Shown piece after piece: positions 1-8,049 of a stretch of 64,000 nt of DNA; the stretch's first letter is position 1; every line of letters begins with the position of its first letter. Below the pieces are notes generated by a model that worked only from the letters and a program-made list of their open reading frames with translations, was not told where the DNA came from and did not search any database. Source of the stretch: Nocardioides guangzhouensis (GTDB taxonomy: Bacteria > Actinomycetota > Actinomycetes > Propionibacteriales > Nocardioidaceae); the NCBI RefSeq assembly GCF_004519545.1, contig NZ_SDKM01000005.1, forward strand, positions 118,254 to 182,253, written 5' to 3'. Both the position numbers and the translations under genes were made by a program.

Positions 1-1117
1 CGCCGTACACGTCGTTCTGCCGCTGGTCGAAGGCACCGTTCCCCAGGCGGACCGGACGCGCGCCCTCGTAGCCGGTCAGCTCGTCGCGGGTGGTCTCGGT
101 CAGGTCGCGGCGGCCGTCGATGCCGTACATGATCTGGAGCGCCCCGTCGGGGTTCGGCTCCAGGTCCGCGACGAACTGCATGAACTCGTCGGCCTCCCAG
201 TCCAGGTTCAGGTAGTGCAGCGCCTGCAGCGTGAACGTGGTGTCGCGGATCCACGTGTAGCGGTAGTCCCAGTTGCGCTCCCCGCCCGGGGTCTCGGGCA
301 ACGAGGTGGTCAGTGCCGCGACCGTCGCGCCGGTGGGCATGTAGGTCAGCCCCTTGATGGTCAGGGCCGAGCGCTGCAGGGGGTGCCGCAGGGAGTGGTC
401 GGGGATCCGGGCCCGGGCCAGCCACGAACGCCAGAACTCCACGGTGGTCGCGATCCGCGCCGAGGCGTCCTTGGTGTCCCCGGGAACCGCCAGCCCGTCC
501 GCCCAGGACAGCGCGCAGAAGGCTCTCTCGCCCTTCCGCAGCACGTGCCGCGCCCGGGCCGAGCTGCCCTCGATGCCGATCAGCATGTCGGTGGCCAGCC
601 GGAAGACCTGGCCCGAGCCGCTGGCGTCCGCGGTGTGGCCGTCGTCGTCGACCAGCTCCCATTCGGCCGGCGCCCGTCCGTAGTCGAACGCGGGCTCGCA
701 GACCAGCTCGATCTCGACGTCGCCGTCGAGGCACTCGACGGTGCGGACCAGCAGGTGCTCGGCGTCGTCGTCGGCGGGCGGCCGGGTGTGCGGGGTGACC
801 GTGTCGGGCCCGTGGCGGGGACCCATCACCAGGGCGTCGGTCACCTCGACCCACCCGCGTGGCGTGTGCCAGGTCGTGGTCATCACGTTCGTGCCGGGCA
901 CGTAGCTGCGCTGGCTCGGCACGTGGATGCCGTAGGGACCGAACCGGAACGACCCCGCGCCGCGGTCCAGCAGGTTGCCGAAGACGCTGGCGGAGTCGAA
1001 CGCCGGCAGGCACAGCCAGTCCACCGAGCCGTCTGGCGCGACCAGCGCACCGGTGTGGCAGTCGGAGAGGAACGCGTAGTCCGCGATCGGAGGGAAGGGA
1101 GAGGTCTGCAGGCTCAC
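1..1117 (-). CDS. Glycoside hydrolase family 15 protein (glucoamylase/trehalase-like), C-terminus beyond window
   Basis: The first 372 codons of a minus-strand gene are visible; the rest runs off the left edge. The protein opens with SPFPPIADYAFLSDCHTGALV and continues with DGSVDWLCLP, the N-terminal beta-sandwich signature of bacterial GH15 enzymes. NWDYRYTWIRD, near visible residue 300, is the conserved start of the (alpha/alpha)6 catalytic barrel. Family members hydrolyse alpha-glucosidic bonds in maltooligosaccharides or trehalose; trehalase activity is common in actinobacteria, but substrate cannot be decided here. No signal peptide is seen, so a cytoplasmic enzyme is expected. The start is GTG at 1117 with AGGAG eight bases upstream. 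It diverges from cydA across 280 bases in which I see no clear site. Confidence 0.85.
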   Translation of the reverse strand, partial: MSLQTSPFPPIADYAFLSDCHTGALVAPDGSVDWLCLPAFDSASVFGNLLDRGAGSFRFGPYGIHVPSQRSYVPGTNVMTTTWHTPRGWVEVTDALVMGPRHGPDTVTPHTRPPADDDAEHLLVRTVECLDGDVEIELVCEPAFDYGRAPAEWELVDDDGHTADASGSGQVFRLATDMLIGIEGSSARARHVLRKGERAFCALSWADGLAVPGDTKDASARIATTVEFWRSWLARARIPDHSLRHPLQRSALTIKGLTYMPTGATVAALTTSLPETPGGERNWDYRYTWIRDTTFTLQALHYLNLDWEADEFMQFVADLEPNPDGALQIMYGIDGRRDLTETTRDELTGYEGARPVRLGNGAFDQRQNDVYG

Positions 1118-1397
1118 GGTCCACGCTCCTGGTCGAGACGGTTCGGTCAGCGGTGCTGGTGCGGTGCCGGTGGGGTCGCTGGTGGGCCCGGCGCCGGACC
1201 GCTCCGACCATGCTGGTCCGCCGTAGCTGCACGGGCATCACCCCGGGAAGACGAGTCGGCACGGGTGGACGGGACCGGCCTGCCTCGTCCGCCGGTCTCA
1301 TCTGCGCCGGATGATGGCCCGGGCCGACCCGCGTGCCTACGCTCGCGACACCTGAGGCGACGGCGACGCCGGGTCGCTGCGTACGGCGGGGGAGGGT

Positions 1398-2843
1398 GTG
1401 GTGCGCGTGAGCGACACGATCGGGGCGCTGGTCGCGGTCGCCGCTGTCGACCCCGTGCCGTGGGCGCGCGGGCAGATGGCGTTCACACTGGCCTGCCACA
1501 TCATCCTGGTGCCGCTGGGCGTCTCGTGGGCGTTCATGACGCTGGTCGCCAACTACCGCGCGATCCGGCACGACGACCCCGACGCCCTGGTGCTGGCCCA
1601 GCGCTGGTCGAAGTACATGGCGGTCACGTTCGCGGTGGGTGCGGTCACGGGGACGGTGCTGAGCTTCGAGTTCGGGCTGCTGTGGCCCACGTTCATGGGC
1701 CAGTGGGGCGCGGTGTTCGGGGTCGCGTTCGCCTTCGAGGGCCTGTTCTTCTTCACCGAGGCGATCTTCATCGCGATCTACATCTACGGGTGGCGGCGGC
1801 TGCGGCCGTGGACCCACTTCTGGACCGGGGTGCCGATCGTCGTGGCCGGCATCTTCGGCAGCATCTCGGTGGTCTCGGTCAACGCCTGGATGAACGCGCC
1901 GTCGGGCTTCACCCTGGACTCGAGTGGGAAGGTGACCGACGTCGACCCGGTCCAGGTGATCTTTAACGACGCGATGCCGCTGCAGGCGGCGCACATGCTG
2001 GTCGCGGCGTACCTCGTGGGCGGCTTCCTCATCGCCTCGGTCTACGCCACCGGGATGCTCCGGGGGCGCCGCGACCGTTACCACCGGACCGCGTTCCTCA
2101 TCGCCTTCACCGTCGGCGCGGTCGCCGCTCCCGTGCAGATGGGGGTCGGCGACGCGCTGGCCCGGTGGGTCTACAACGAGCAGCCGGTGAAGTTCGCGGC
2201 CATCGAGATGGTCCCGGAGACCAGCAGCGACGTCCCGGAGACGCTGCTAGGCCGTCTGAACGACGAGGGCGAGGTCACCGGCGGGATCCCGATCCCGGGT
2301 CTGGCCTCGTGGCTGTCCGACCCCAGCACCGGCCGGTCCACGGTGGTGCAGGGCCTCGACACGGTGCCCGCGGACGAGCGCCCCACGAACCGGCAGGTCA
2401 ACATCGTCCACCTGAGCTGGGACGTGATGGTCGGGATCGGAACTCTCCTGCTCCTGCTGTCCGCGTGGTACGGCGGGAGCTGGGTGTTCCGGCGCCGGGA
2501 GCCGCAGAACCGCTGGTTCCTCCGGGCGGCCGCGGCCTCCGGCGCCCTGGCGGTGGTGTGCATGGAGGCCGGCTGGGTGGTGGCCGAGGTCGGCCGGCAG
2601 CCGTGGATCGTCTACAACCGCATGAAGGTCGAGGACGCGGCGACCGAGAACGACGGCGTGTGGATCACCTTCCTCGCCGTCGTGGTGCTCTACGCCGCCC
2701 TCGCGGTCACCACGGTCCTGGTGCTCCGCTCGATGAGCCGGCGGTTCCGCCGCACCTCCGGCTTCACGGAGGACGACAGTCCGTACGGCCCGACGCGTCG
2801 GCCCGAGCCGGCCGGGGCCGGGCGGGACGGGGGGCCGCCGTGA
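1398..2843 (+). CDS. cydA: Cytochrome bd ubiquinol oxidase subunit I
   Basis: CydA carries the hemes and the quinol site of the bd terminal oxidase, which reduces O2 to water with high affinity at the cytoplasmic membrane. Heme ligand candidates by position are H34 (FTLACH), H199 (QAAHML) and M344 (WDVMVGIG), corresponding to E. coli H19, H186 and M393. The GRQPW motif and the TENDGVWITF segment near the C-terminus are typical. Length (481 aa) fits the short Q-loop form. Several GTG codons (1398, 1401, 1407) are possible starts behind the GGAGGG at 1391-1396, so the N-terminus is uncertain by three residues. The stop overlaps the cydB start in GTGA. No cydCD is seen in this window. Confidence 0.93.
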   Translation: MVRVSDTIGALVAVAAVDPVPWARGQMAFTLACHIILVPLGVSWAFMTLVANYRAIRHDDPDALVLAQRWSKYMAVTFAVGAVTGTVLSFEFGLLWPTFMGQWGAVFGVAFAFEGLFFFTEAIFIAIYIYGWRRLRPWTHFWTGVPIVVAGIFGSISVVSVNAWMNAPSGFTLDSSGKVTDVDPVQVIFNDAMPLQAAHMLVAAYLVGGFLIASVYATGMLRGRRDRYHRTAFLIAFTVGAVAAPVQMGVGDALARWVYNEQPVKFAAIEMVPETSSDVPETLLGRLNDEGEVTGGIPIPGLASWLSDPSTGRSTVVQGLDTVPADERPTNRQVNIVHLSWDVMVGIGTLLLLLSAWYGGSWVFRRREPQNRWFLRAAAASGALAVVCMEAGWVVAEVGRQPWIVYNRMKVEDAATENDGVWITFLAVVVLYAALAVTTVLVLRSMSRRFRRTSGFTEDDSPYGPTRRPEPAGAGRDGGPP

Positions 2844-3868
2844 GCACCACCGTCGCCGTCGTCCTCCTGCTGGCCCTGACCGCGTACGCCGTGTTCGGCG
2901 GCGCCGACTTCGGCGCCGGGTTCTGGGACCTCACCGCGGGGGGTGCCGAGCGGGGCCGGCGGCCCCGCGAACTGATCGAGCGGTCGATCGGACCGGTGTG
3001 GGAGGCGAACCACGTCTGGCTCATCTTCGTCTTCGTGGTCACCTGGACGGCGTTCCCCGAGGCCTATGCCTCGATCTGGCTCACCCTGTTCGTCCCGCTG
3101 ACGATCGCCGCCCTCGGCATCGTGCTGCGCGGAGCCAGCTTCGCCTTCCGCAAGTCGGTCGAGTCGACCCGCAGCAGGCGCGCGTTCGGGGCGGCGTTCG
3201 CGGCCTCGTCGGTGGTGGTGCCGTACTGCATGGGCGCGGTCGCGGGCGGGATCGCGTCCGGTCGGGTGCCGGCCGGCGGCCGGGCCGGCGACCCCGTCGA
3301 CAGCTGGGTCAACCCGACGTCCGTGGTCGCCGGGCTGCTGGCGGTCACGCTGTTCGCCTACCTGGCCGCGGTCTACCTGGTCTGGGAGGCGCGCGGTGCC
3401 GGTGACCCCGCGCTGGAGGAGTACTTCCGCCGCCGCTGCCTCGGAGGAGCCGTCGCCGCCGCCGTGGTCCTGGTCGTCGGGGCGTTCGTGGTCCGCGACG
3501 ACGCGTCGTACCTCTGGGACGGGCTGACCTCCCGGGCGCTGCCGGTCGTCGCGGCCGGAACGCTGTGCGGCCTGGCCGCGCTGGTCCTGCTGGTGATGCG
3601 CGCGGCCCGCGGGGCCCGGCTGCTCGCCGCGCTGGCGGTGGCCGCCGTGGTCGTCGGGTGGGGCGTGGCCCAGTGGGACTACCTGCTCCCGACCAGCCTG
3701 ACCGTCTCGGCGGCCGCGGCGCCCTCCGGGACGCTGACGGCACTCGTGGTCGTGGTCGTGCTGGCCGCGGTCCTCGTGGTGCCGGCGTTCCTGCTGCTCT
3801 ACGTGCTGGACCAGCGCCGGATGCTGCCCGAGGAGGGTCTGGAGGAGGCTCCGGTTCCCGAGCGGTGA
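2840..3868 (+). CDS. cydB: Cytochrome bd ubiquinol oxidase subunit II
   Basis: The 342-aa polytopic membrane protein begins at a GTG that overlaps the cydA stop by four bases, indicating translational coupling. The N-terminal TM1 with FGGADFGAGFWDL and the following GPVWEANHVWLIF are hallmark CydB motifs. About nine membrane segments can be counted. CydB pairs with CydA to form the heterodimeric oxidase and stabilises the hemes. Length agrees with the family (330-380 aa). Together with cydA it would serve respiration at low oxygen or under nitrosative or sulfide stress. Confidence 0.93.
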   Translation: MSTTVAVVLLLALTAYAVFGGADFGAGFWDLTAGGAERGRRPRELIERSIGPVWEANHVWLIFVFVVTWTAFPEAYASIWLTLFVPLTIAALGIVLRGASFAFRKSVESTRSRRAFGAAFAASSVVVPYCMGAVAGGIASGRVPAGGRAGDPVDSWVNPTSVVAGLLAVTLFAYLAAVYLVWEARGAGDPALEEYFRRRCLGGAVAAAVVLVVGAFVVRDDASYLWDGLTSRALPVVAAGTLCGLAALVLLVMRAARGARLLAALAVAAVVVGWGVAQWDYLLPTSLTVSAAAAPSGTLTALVVVVVLAAVLVVPAFLLLYVLDQRRMLPEEGLEEAPVPER

Positions 3869-3958
3869 CCCGCGATTCATCCTTCTCGGGTGAACCGGAG
3901 GCGGCCCGGCGAGGTCACGCTCGGGGGAAGGAGGACCCTGTCACGAACCGGAGGCAAC

Positions 3959-4447
3959 ATGAGCAGCAACCAGTTGGACCCCAAGACCATGGCCCAGGCG
4001 CAACAGGCCAGCATGATCGCGACGCCGGGCTCTCGGGAGTACGACTACATGGTGCGACAGTCGGCCTGGGTGGCCTGGGTGAACTTCGCCGGCGTCATGC
4101 TCATCATGCTGGGCACGTTGCACGGCATCCAGGGCCTGGTCGCGCTGTTCCGCGACGAGGTGTACGTCGTGGGCAAGAGCGGCCTGGTCGTCAACGTCGA
4201 CTACACGACGTGGGGCTGGGTGCACATCATCTGGGGCCTGTTCGGCATCCTGGTGGGTGTGTGCCTGCTGGCCGGGCAGATGTGGGCGCGGGTGGTCGGC
4301 GTGATCCTGGCGTTCGCCAGCGCGATCATCAACGTCGGCTTCCTGCCCTCCTACCCGGTCTGGTCCGGGATCATGATCGCGCTCGACGTCGTCGTCATCT
4401 GGGCGATCACCGTGCACGGCGGGGAGCTGAAGGAGTTCAAGCAGTAG
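3959..4447 (+). CDS. DUF7144 family membrane protein
   Basis: A 162-aa protein with a soluble N-terminal tail of about 35 residues followed by four predicted membrane helices. The WGWVHIIWGLFGILVG helix in the third segment and the GGELKEF C-terminus resemble the DUF7144 family, widespread in actinobacteria and of unknown function. ATG 3959 is chosen because CCGGAGG sits six bases upstream; an in-frame GTG at 3890 would add a basic, unconserved-looking stretch. It lies 90 bases after cydB on the same strand and could be co-transcribed. Its last 11 bases overlap the end of the convergent qsuB-like gene. Confidence 0.72.
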   Translation: MSSNQLDPKTMAQAQQASMIATPGSREYDYMVRQSAWVAWVNFAGVMLIMLGTLHGIQGLVALFRDEVYVVGKSGLVVNVDYTTWGWVHIIWGLFGILVGVCLLAGQMWARVVGVILAFASAIINVGFLPSYPVWSGIMIALDVVVIWAITVHGGELKEFKQ

Positions 4448-6242
4448 CCAGCTGCGCGGCGAGGCGGACCGGGGCGTTGGCGGCGCCGTAGCCGTCGTAC
4501 CCGCCCCGGCGCTCGACGACCTCGAAGAACACCCGGCCGACCGTTGCTGTGTAGAAGTGCAGGAACTCGCCGTCGCCGTCGCGGTCGTAGAGCAGGCCGA
4601 GGTCGCGCAGCGTCGCGAGCAGCGCGGGGTCGAGGTCGAAGCGGGCGGCGAGGTCGTCGTAGTAGTTGTCGGGGACCGGCAGGCAGCGCAGGCCTCGGGC
4701 CCGCGCTTGCTGCGCGAGGGTGACGACGTCGTCGCAGGCGAACGCGACGTGCTGCGGCAGGCGGTCGCGGAGGCCGGCCGGCTGCAGGTTGAGAGCGAGC
4801 CGGATCCGCCCGTCGGCCGAGCGCATCACCTTGCTCCGCACCAGCCCCGCCGGGCCGGCCACGTCGAGCGGGGCCTGTGGCGCCAGGCCGAGCACGCTGC
4901 TGTAGAAGAGCACTGCCTCGTCGTAGTGCTGCCACGGCTGCACCAGGTTGACGTGGTCGACGTGGGTCACGAGGTCCGGACCGGCCGGGGTCGTCCCGAG
5001 CCGGAACTCGCCGGTCCAGGTGGCGTCCGGCCCGTCCGGCACTCGCCCGAGGAACACTTCGGTCCCGTCGGGGGCCGAGAACGCGGCGAGCCGCTCCTCA
5101 CCGGCGTAGGTCCGCCGGTGCACGGGCGGGGCCAGCAACCGGTTCGCCCGGGCCGCCGAGGCGTCCGGGTCGGTGACCTCGACGCCGACGGCGGCCACGG
5201 CCGGTGCCGCCCCGCGGGCCTGCTGCTCGTTGAGCACCACCCGTGCCTCACCCTGGGTCCAGAGCCCGACCGCCTTGCTGCGGTGCCGGCCGCGGAAGGT
5301 GAAGCCGAGCTGGGCGAGCACCACCTCGACCTCCCCTGCGTCCTCGGCGCGGACCTCCACGAAGTCCACGCCGGAGGGCTCGCCCACGTCGGGGAGCCGC
5401 GCCACGCCCGGGCCCACCTCGCTGCCCAGGTGGCGGGCGGCCTGGTCCTCGAGCCAGCGCAGCGAGCGGAGCGCCTGCCGCGCCGTCCGGTCCGGGTCGG
5501 TCTGCCGGAAGGTGTCGTTGAAGACCTCGAGCGAGAGGGGACCGGCGTACCCGGCGCGGAGGACGTGGGCGAGGAAGCCGGCGAGGTCGAAGCCGCCCTC
5601 GCCGGGGAACAGCCGGTGGTGCCGGCTCCACGAGAGCACGTCCATGCTGAGCAGGGGAGCGTCGGCGAGCTGGAGGAAGAACACCTTGTCGCCGGGGATC
5701 TGCTCGATCTCCTTCGGGTCGTGGCCGCGAGAGAGGATGTGGAAGCTGTCGAGGCACACGCCCACGTTCGGGTGGTCGGCGCGCTCCACGACCTGCCAGG
5801 CGCGGCGGTAGTCGTCCACGAACCGACCCCAGGCCAGCGCCTCATAGGCCAGCCGGACGTCGTACGACGCCGCGAGGTCGCCGAGCTCGCGCAGCTGCGC
5901 GGCGAAGACCGCGTCGTCGTCGATCGTGGCGGTGGCGACGTTGCTGCAGACCAGCATCGTGTCCATGCCGAGCCGGCGCATCAGTGCGAGCTTGGCCTCG
6001 GCGCGGCGCAGGTTCGCCGCGAAGGTCGCGGGGTCGACCCCCTCGGCGTCACGGAACGGCTGGAAGAGGTCGAGGGTCAGCCCGAGCCGCCGGGAGAGGG
6101 CGTGGATCTCCTCCGGGCTCTCCGGCGCGGCGACGAGGTCGGGCTCGAACACCTCGATCCCGTCGAAGCCCGCGGCGGCGCAGGCCTGCATCTTCTGGGT
6201 CAGCGTGCCGCTGAGGCACACCGTGGCGATCGACGTCCGCAT
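4437..6242 (-). CDS. qsuB: 3-dehydroshikimate dehydratase, two-domain QsuB type
   Basis: A 601-aa protein with an N-terminal sugar-isomerase TIM barrel (about 1-285) fused to a C-terminal HPPD/VOC-like domain (about 300-601), the QsuB architecture of Corynebacterium. The barrel converts 3-dehydroshikimate to protocatechuate, feeding quinate and shikimate carbon to the beta-ketoadipate pathway. Metal ligands are in place: E134 (LAYEALAW), D165 (VCLDSFHI), Q191 (FLQLADA) and E239 (LSLEVFND), the positions I know for QsuB. The C-terminal domain keeps an HPPD-like His-His-Glu set (HVDHVNL, HVAFACDD, FFEVVERRGGY). ATG 6242 follows GGGAGG. It diverges from tetR, and an 18-bp operator lies between them. 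No separate dehydroquinase gene is present here. Confidence 0.9.
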   Translation of the reverse strand: MRTSIATVCLSGTLTQKMQACAAAGFDGIEVFEPDLVAAPESPEEIHALSRRLGLTLDLFQPFRDAEGVDPATFAANLRRAEAKLALMRRLGMDTMLVCSNVATATIDDDAVFAAQLRELGDLAASYDVRLAYEALAWGRFVDDYRRAWQVVERADHPNVGVCLDSFHILSRGHDPKEIEQIPGDKVFFLQLADAPLLSMDVLSWSRHHRLFPGEGGFDLAGFLAHVLRAGYAGPLSLEVFNDTFRQTDPDRTARQALRSLRWLEDQAARHLGSEVGPGVARLPDVGEPSGVDFVEVRAEDAGEVEVVLAQLGFTFRGRHRSKAVGLWTQGEARVVLNEQQARGAAPAVAAVGVEVTDPDASAARANRLLAPPVHRRTYAGEERLAAFSAPDGTEVFLGRVPDGPDATWTGEFRLGTTPAGPDLVTHVDHVNLVQPWQHYDEAVLFYSSVLGLAPQAPLDVAGPAGLVRSKVMRSADGRIRLALNLQPAGLRDRLPQHVAFACDDVVTLAQQARARGLRCLPVPDNYYDDLAARFDLDPALLATLRDLGLLYDRDGDGEFLHFYTATVGRVFFEVVERRGGYDGYGAANAPVRLAAQLATA

Positions 6243-6262
6243 CGGTCCTCCCGCACAAGCGA

Positions 6263-6280
6263 ATGAACTAAACGGTACAT
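6263..6280. promoter_or_regulatory. Probable TetR operator in the qsuB-tetR intergenic region
   Basis: ATGAAC-TAAACG-GTACAT is an imperfect inverted repeat with 6-bp arms (five of six paired) and a 6-bp spacer. It sits 21-38 bases upstream of the qsuB start. An element of identical layout occurs at 7044-7061 on the other strand, in front of the dehydrogenase gene, sharing 15 of 18 bases. Position and duplication suggest the site for the divergent TetR protein; binding is inferred. Confidence 0.72.
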
Positions 6281-6319
6281 ACATTGGCCCCGGTCCGCCA
6301 GCCCCCCGGATCCACGCAC

Positions 6320-6325
6320 TACGCT
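6320..6325 (+). promoter_or_regulatory. Candidate -10 hexamer of a leaderless tetR promoter
   Basis: TACGCT fits the actinobacterial TANNNT -10 pattern and ends seven bases before the tetR ATG. No Shine-Dalgarno sequence precedes that ATG, so the transcript may start at or next to the start codon. No convincing -35 is seen. Confidence 0.4.
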
Positions 6326-6332
6326 CGGCGCC

Positions 6333-6974
6333 ATGGCCGACGTGACGCAGCCCGAGCGGATCCGGGACCCCGAGCGCACCCGTGCGGAGCTGCTCGAGGT
6401 GGCGACCGAGGTGTTCGCCGAGCAGGGCCTGTCGGGGGCGCGGGTGGACGAGATCGCCGAGCGCACCCGCACCACGAAGCGGATGATCTACTACTACTTC
6501 GGCGGCAAGGAGCAGCTCTACCGCGCGGTCCTGGAGGCGGCGTACCGCGGCATCCGCGAGGCCGAGCAGGCGATCCATGCCGCCGACCTGCCCCCGGTCG
6601 AGGCGGTACGCCGCATCGCCGAGCTCACCTTCGACCACCACCATGCGCACCCGGCATTCATCCGGCTGGTGTCCATCGAGAACATCCACCGGGGCGAGCA
6701 CCTGCGCCAGGTCGAGTCCCTGCGCGACCTCAGCCGACCGGTGGCCACCCTGCTCGACGACGCGCTGGAGCGGGGGCGGGCGTCGGGGGAGTTCCGCACC
6801 GACGTCGACGCGATCGACCTGCACATGCTGATCAGCGCCTACTGCGTCTTCCAGGTCGCCAACAACGCCACCTTCGGCTACCTCTTCGACCGCGACATGG
6901 GCGCGCCCGACATCCGTGCGCGGCACCGGCGGATCCTCGGCGACGTCGTCGTCGCCTGGCTGACCCACCGCTGA
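6333..6974 (+). CDS. TetR/AcrR family regulator, probable repressor of the quinate/shikimate genes
   Basis: A 213-aa protein with an N-terminal TetR helix-turn-helix (about residues 17-63; VDEIAERTRTTKRMIYYYFGGKEQLYRAVL) and an all-helical ligand domain. It is divergent from qsuB and directly upstream of the dehydrogenase and transporter genes. The shared inverted repeat in both control regions makes it the likely local repressor, with an inducer that could be quinate, shikimate or protocatechuate (inference). In Corynebacterium glutamicum the qsu genes are instead controlled by a LysR protein, QsuR. ATG 6333 gives the normal family N-terminus and lacks a ribosome site, consistent with leaderless expression. 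Confidence 0.88.
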   Translation: MADVTQPERIRDPERTRAELLEVATEVFAEQGLSGARVDEIAERTRTTKRMIYYYFGGKEQLYRAVLEAAYRGIREAEQAIHAADLPPVEAVRRIAELTFDHHHAHPAFIRLVSIENIHRGEHLRQVESLRDLSRPVATLLDDALERGRASGEFRTDVDAIDLHMLISAYCVFQVANNATFGYLFDRDMGAPDIRARHRRILGDVVVAWLTHR

Positions 6975-7043
6975 CCGCGGCCGTCTGAACCTCTGTCGCG
7001 TCACCCCTTGACGGCCCGCGCCGTGGTGTGATCTCCTTCACGA

Positions 7044-7061
7044 ACGTACCAGTTAGTTCAT
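7044..7061. promoter_or_regulatory. Second copy of the TetR operator, upstream of the quinate/shikimate dehydrogenase
   Basis: On the minus strand this reads ATGAAC-TAACTG-GTACGT, matching the 6263-6280 element at 15 of 18 positions with the same 6-6-6 arrangement. It abuts the AGGAGGAG ribosome site of the next gene and lies downstream of a possible -35 (TTGACG, 7008-7013), a position suited to repression. Confidence 0.7.
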
Positions 7062-7072
7062 TAGGAGGAGCG

Positions 7073-7939
7073 ATGGAGCAGCACCCCTACCTCGTGGGTC
7101 TGGTCGGTGCCGGCGTCGGCCCGTCGCTCACCCCCGCGCTGCACATGCGGGAGGCCGCGGCGCACGGGCTGCCCTACGTCTACCGCACCATCGACATCAC
7201 CGCGCTGGGCCTGGCACCGACCGACATCGGCCGGATCCTGGCGAACGCCCGGCTCCTCGGCTTCGACGCCCTCAACGTCACCCACCCGTGCAAGCAGCTG
7301 GTCATCGAGCACCTGGACCGCCTCGACCCGACCGCCGCGCGGCTCGGCGCCGTGAACACCGTCGTGTTCGGCGCGGACGGGGCGGTCGGCCACAACACCG
7401 ACACCACCGGCTTCGCGGCCGCGGTCCGGACCGGCCTGCCGGGGGCACGGACCGCCGAGGTGGTCCAGCTCGGTGCCGGCGGCGCGGGCGTCGCCGTCGC
7501 CGACGCCCTCCTCTCGCTGGGCACCGACCACCTGGTGGTCGTCGACCTCGACGAGGACCGCAGCGCCGCCCTGGCCCACACCCTGGCCGGGCGGTTCCCC
7601 GAGGCCCGGGTCGAGAGCGCGCACCCCGACAAGCTCTCGGCGCTGCTGCCGGGCGCCAACGGCCTCGTGCACTGCACGCCCACCGGCATGGCCGACCACC
7701 CGGGCCTCCCGCTCGACCCGGCCCTACTGCGCCGCGACCTCTGGGTCGCCGACATCGTCTACCGGCCGCTCGACACGGCCCTGCTCCAGGCAGCCCGGGC
7801 AGCGGGCTGCGCCGTTCTCGACGGCGGACACATGGCGGCGTACCAGGCCGTCGACGCGTTCCGCCTCATCACCGGGGTCGATCCCGACCCCGACCGCATG
7901 CTCGCCCACCTGCGCGAGCTCGCCGCCGACCGCGGCTGA
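7073..7939 (+). CDS. Quinate/shikimate dehydrogenase (AroE family, QsuD-like)
   Basis: A 288-aa AroE-fold enzyme interconverting shikimate and 3-dehydroshikimate, and probably quinate and 3-dehydroquinate, with NAD(P). The substrate loop reads GPSLTPALH: the Ser-x-Thr version (S18, T20) is found in quinate-using QsuD-type enzymes, where biosynthetic AroE has Ser-x-Ser. Catalytic K74 (NVTHPCK) and D110 (HNTDTTGF) are present, as is the cofactor loop GAGGAGVA. ATG 7073 follows a strong AGGAGGAG; an upstream GTG at 7028 would run through the operator and is rejected. Linkage to qsuB, tetR and a shikimate-type transporter indicates a catabolic role. Confidence 0.88.
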   Translation: MEQHPYLVGLVGAGVGPSLTPALHMREAAAHGLPYVYRTIDITALGLAPTDIGRILANARLLGFDALNVTHPCKQLVIEHLDRLDPTAARLGAVNTVVFGADGAVGHNTDTTGFAAAVRTGLPGARTAEVVQLGAGGAGVAVADALLSLGTDHLVVVDLDEDRSAALAHTLAGRFPEARVESAHPDKLSALLPGANGLVHCTPTGMADHPGLPLDPALLRRDLWVADIVYRPLDTALLQAARAAGCAVLDGGHMAAYQAVDAFRLITGVDPDPDRMLAHLRELAADRG

Positions 7940-8049
7940 CCGCCTGTCCGATCCCCGACAGCAGCACACACCGACACCTCACCGACGGCCGCTGGCCACT
8001 CGACCGCTGGCGCCTGCCCGCGGGAGACTTCACCCGAAGGAGGACCCTG

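Noticed and set aside
215..1966. Long plus-strand open frame across the GH15 and cydA regions
   Set aside because: It is antisense to GH15 and out of frame with cydA; its Arg/Gly/Pro-rich translation has no motif and reflects GC-rich shadow coding.
6243..7004. N-terminal extension of the qsuB-like frame up to 7004
   Set aside because: It would cross the TetR gene antisense; ATG 6242 has a good GGAGG and matches QsuB residue numbering exactly.
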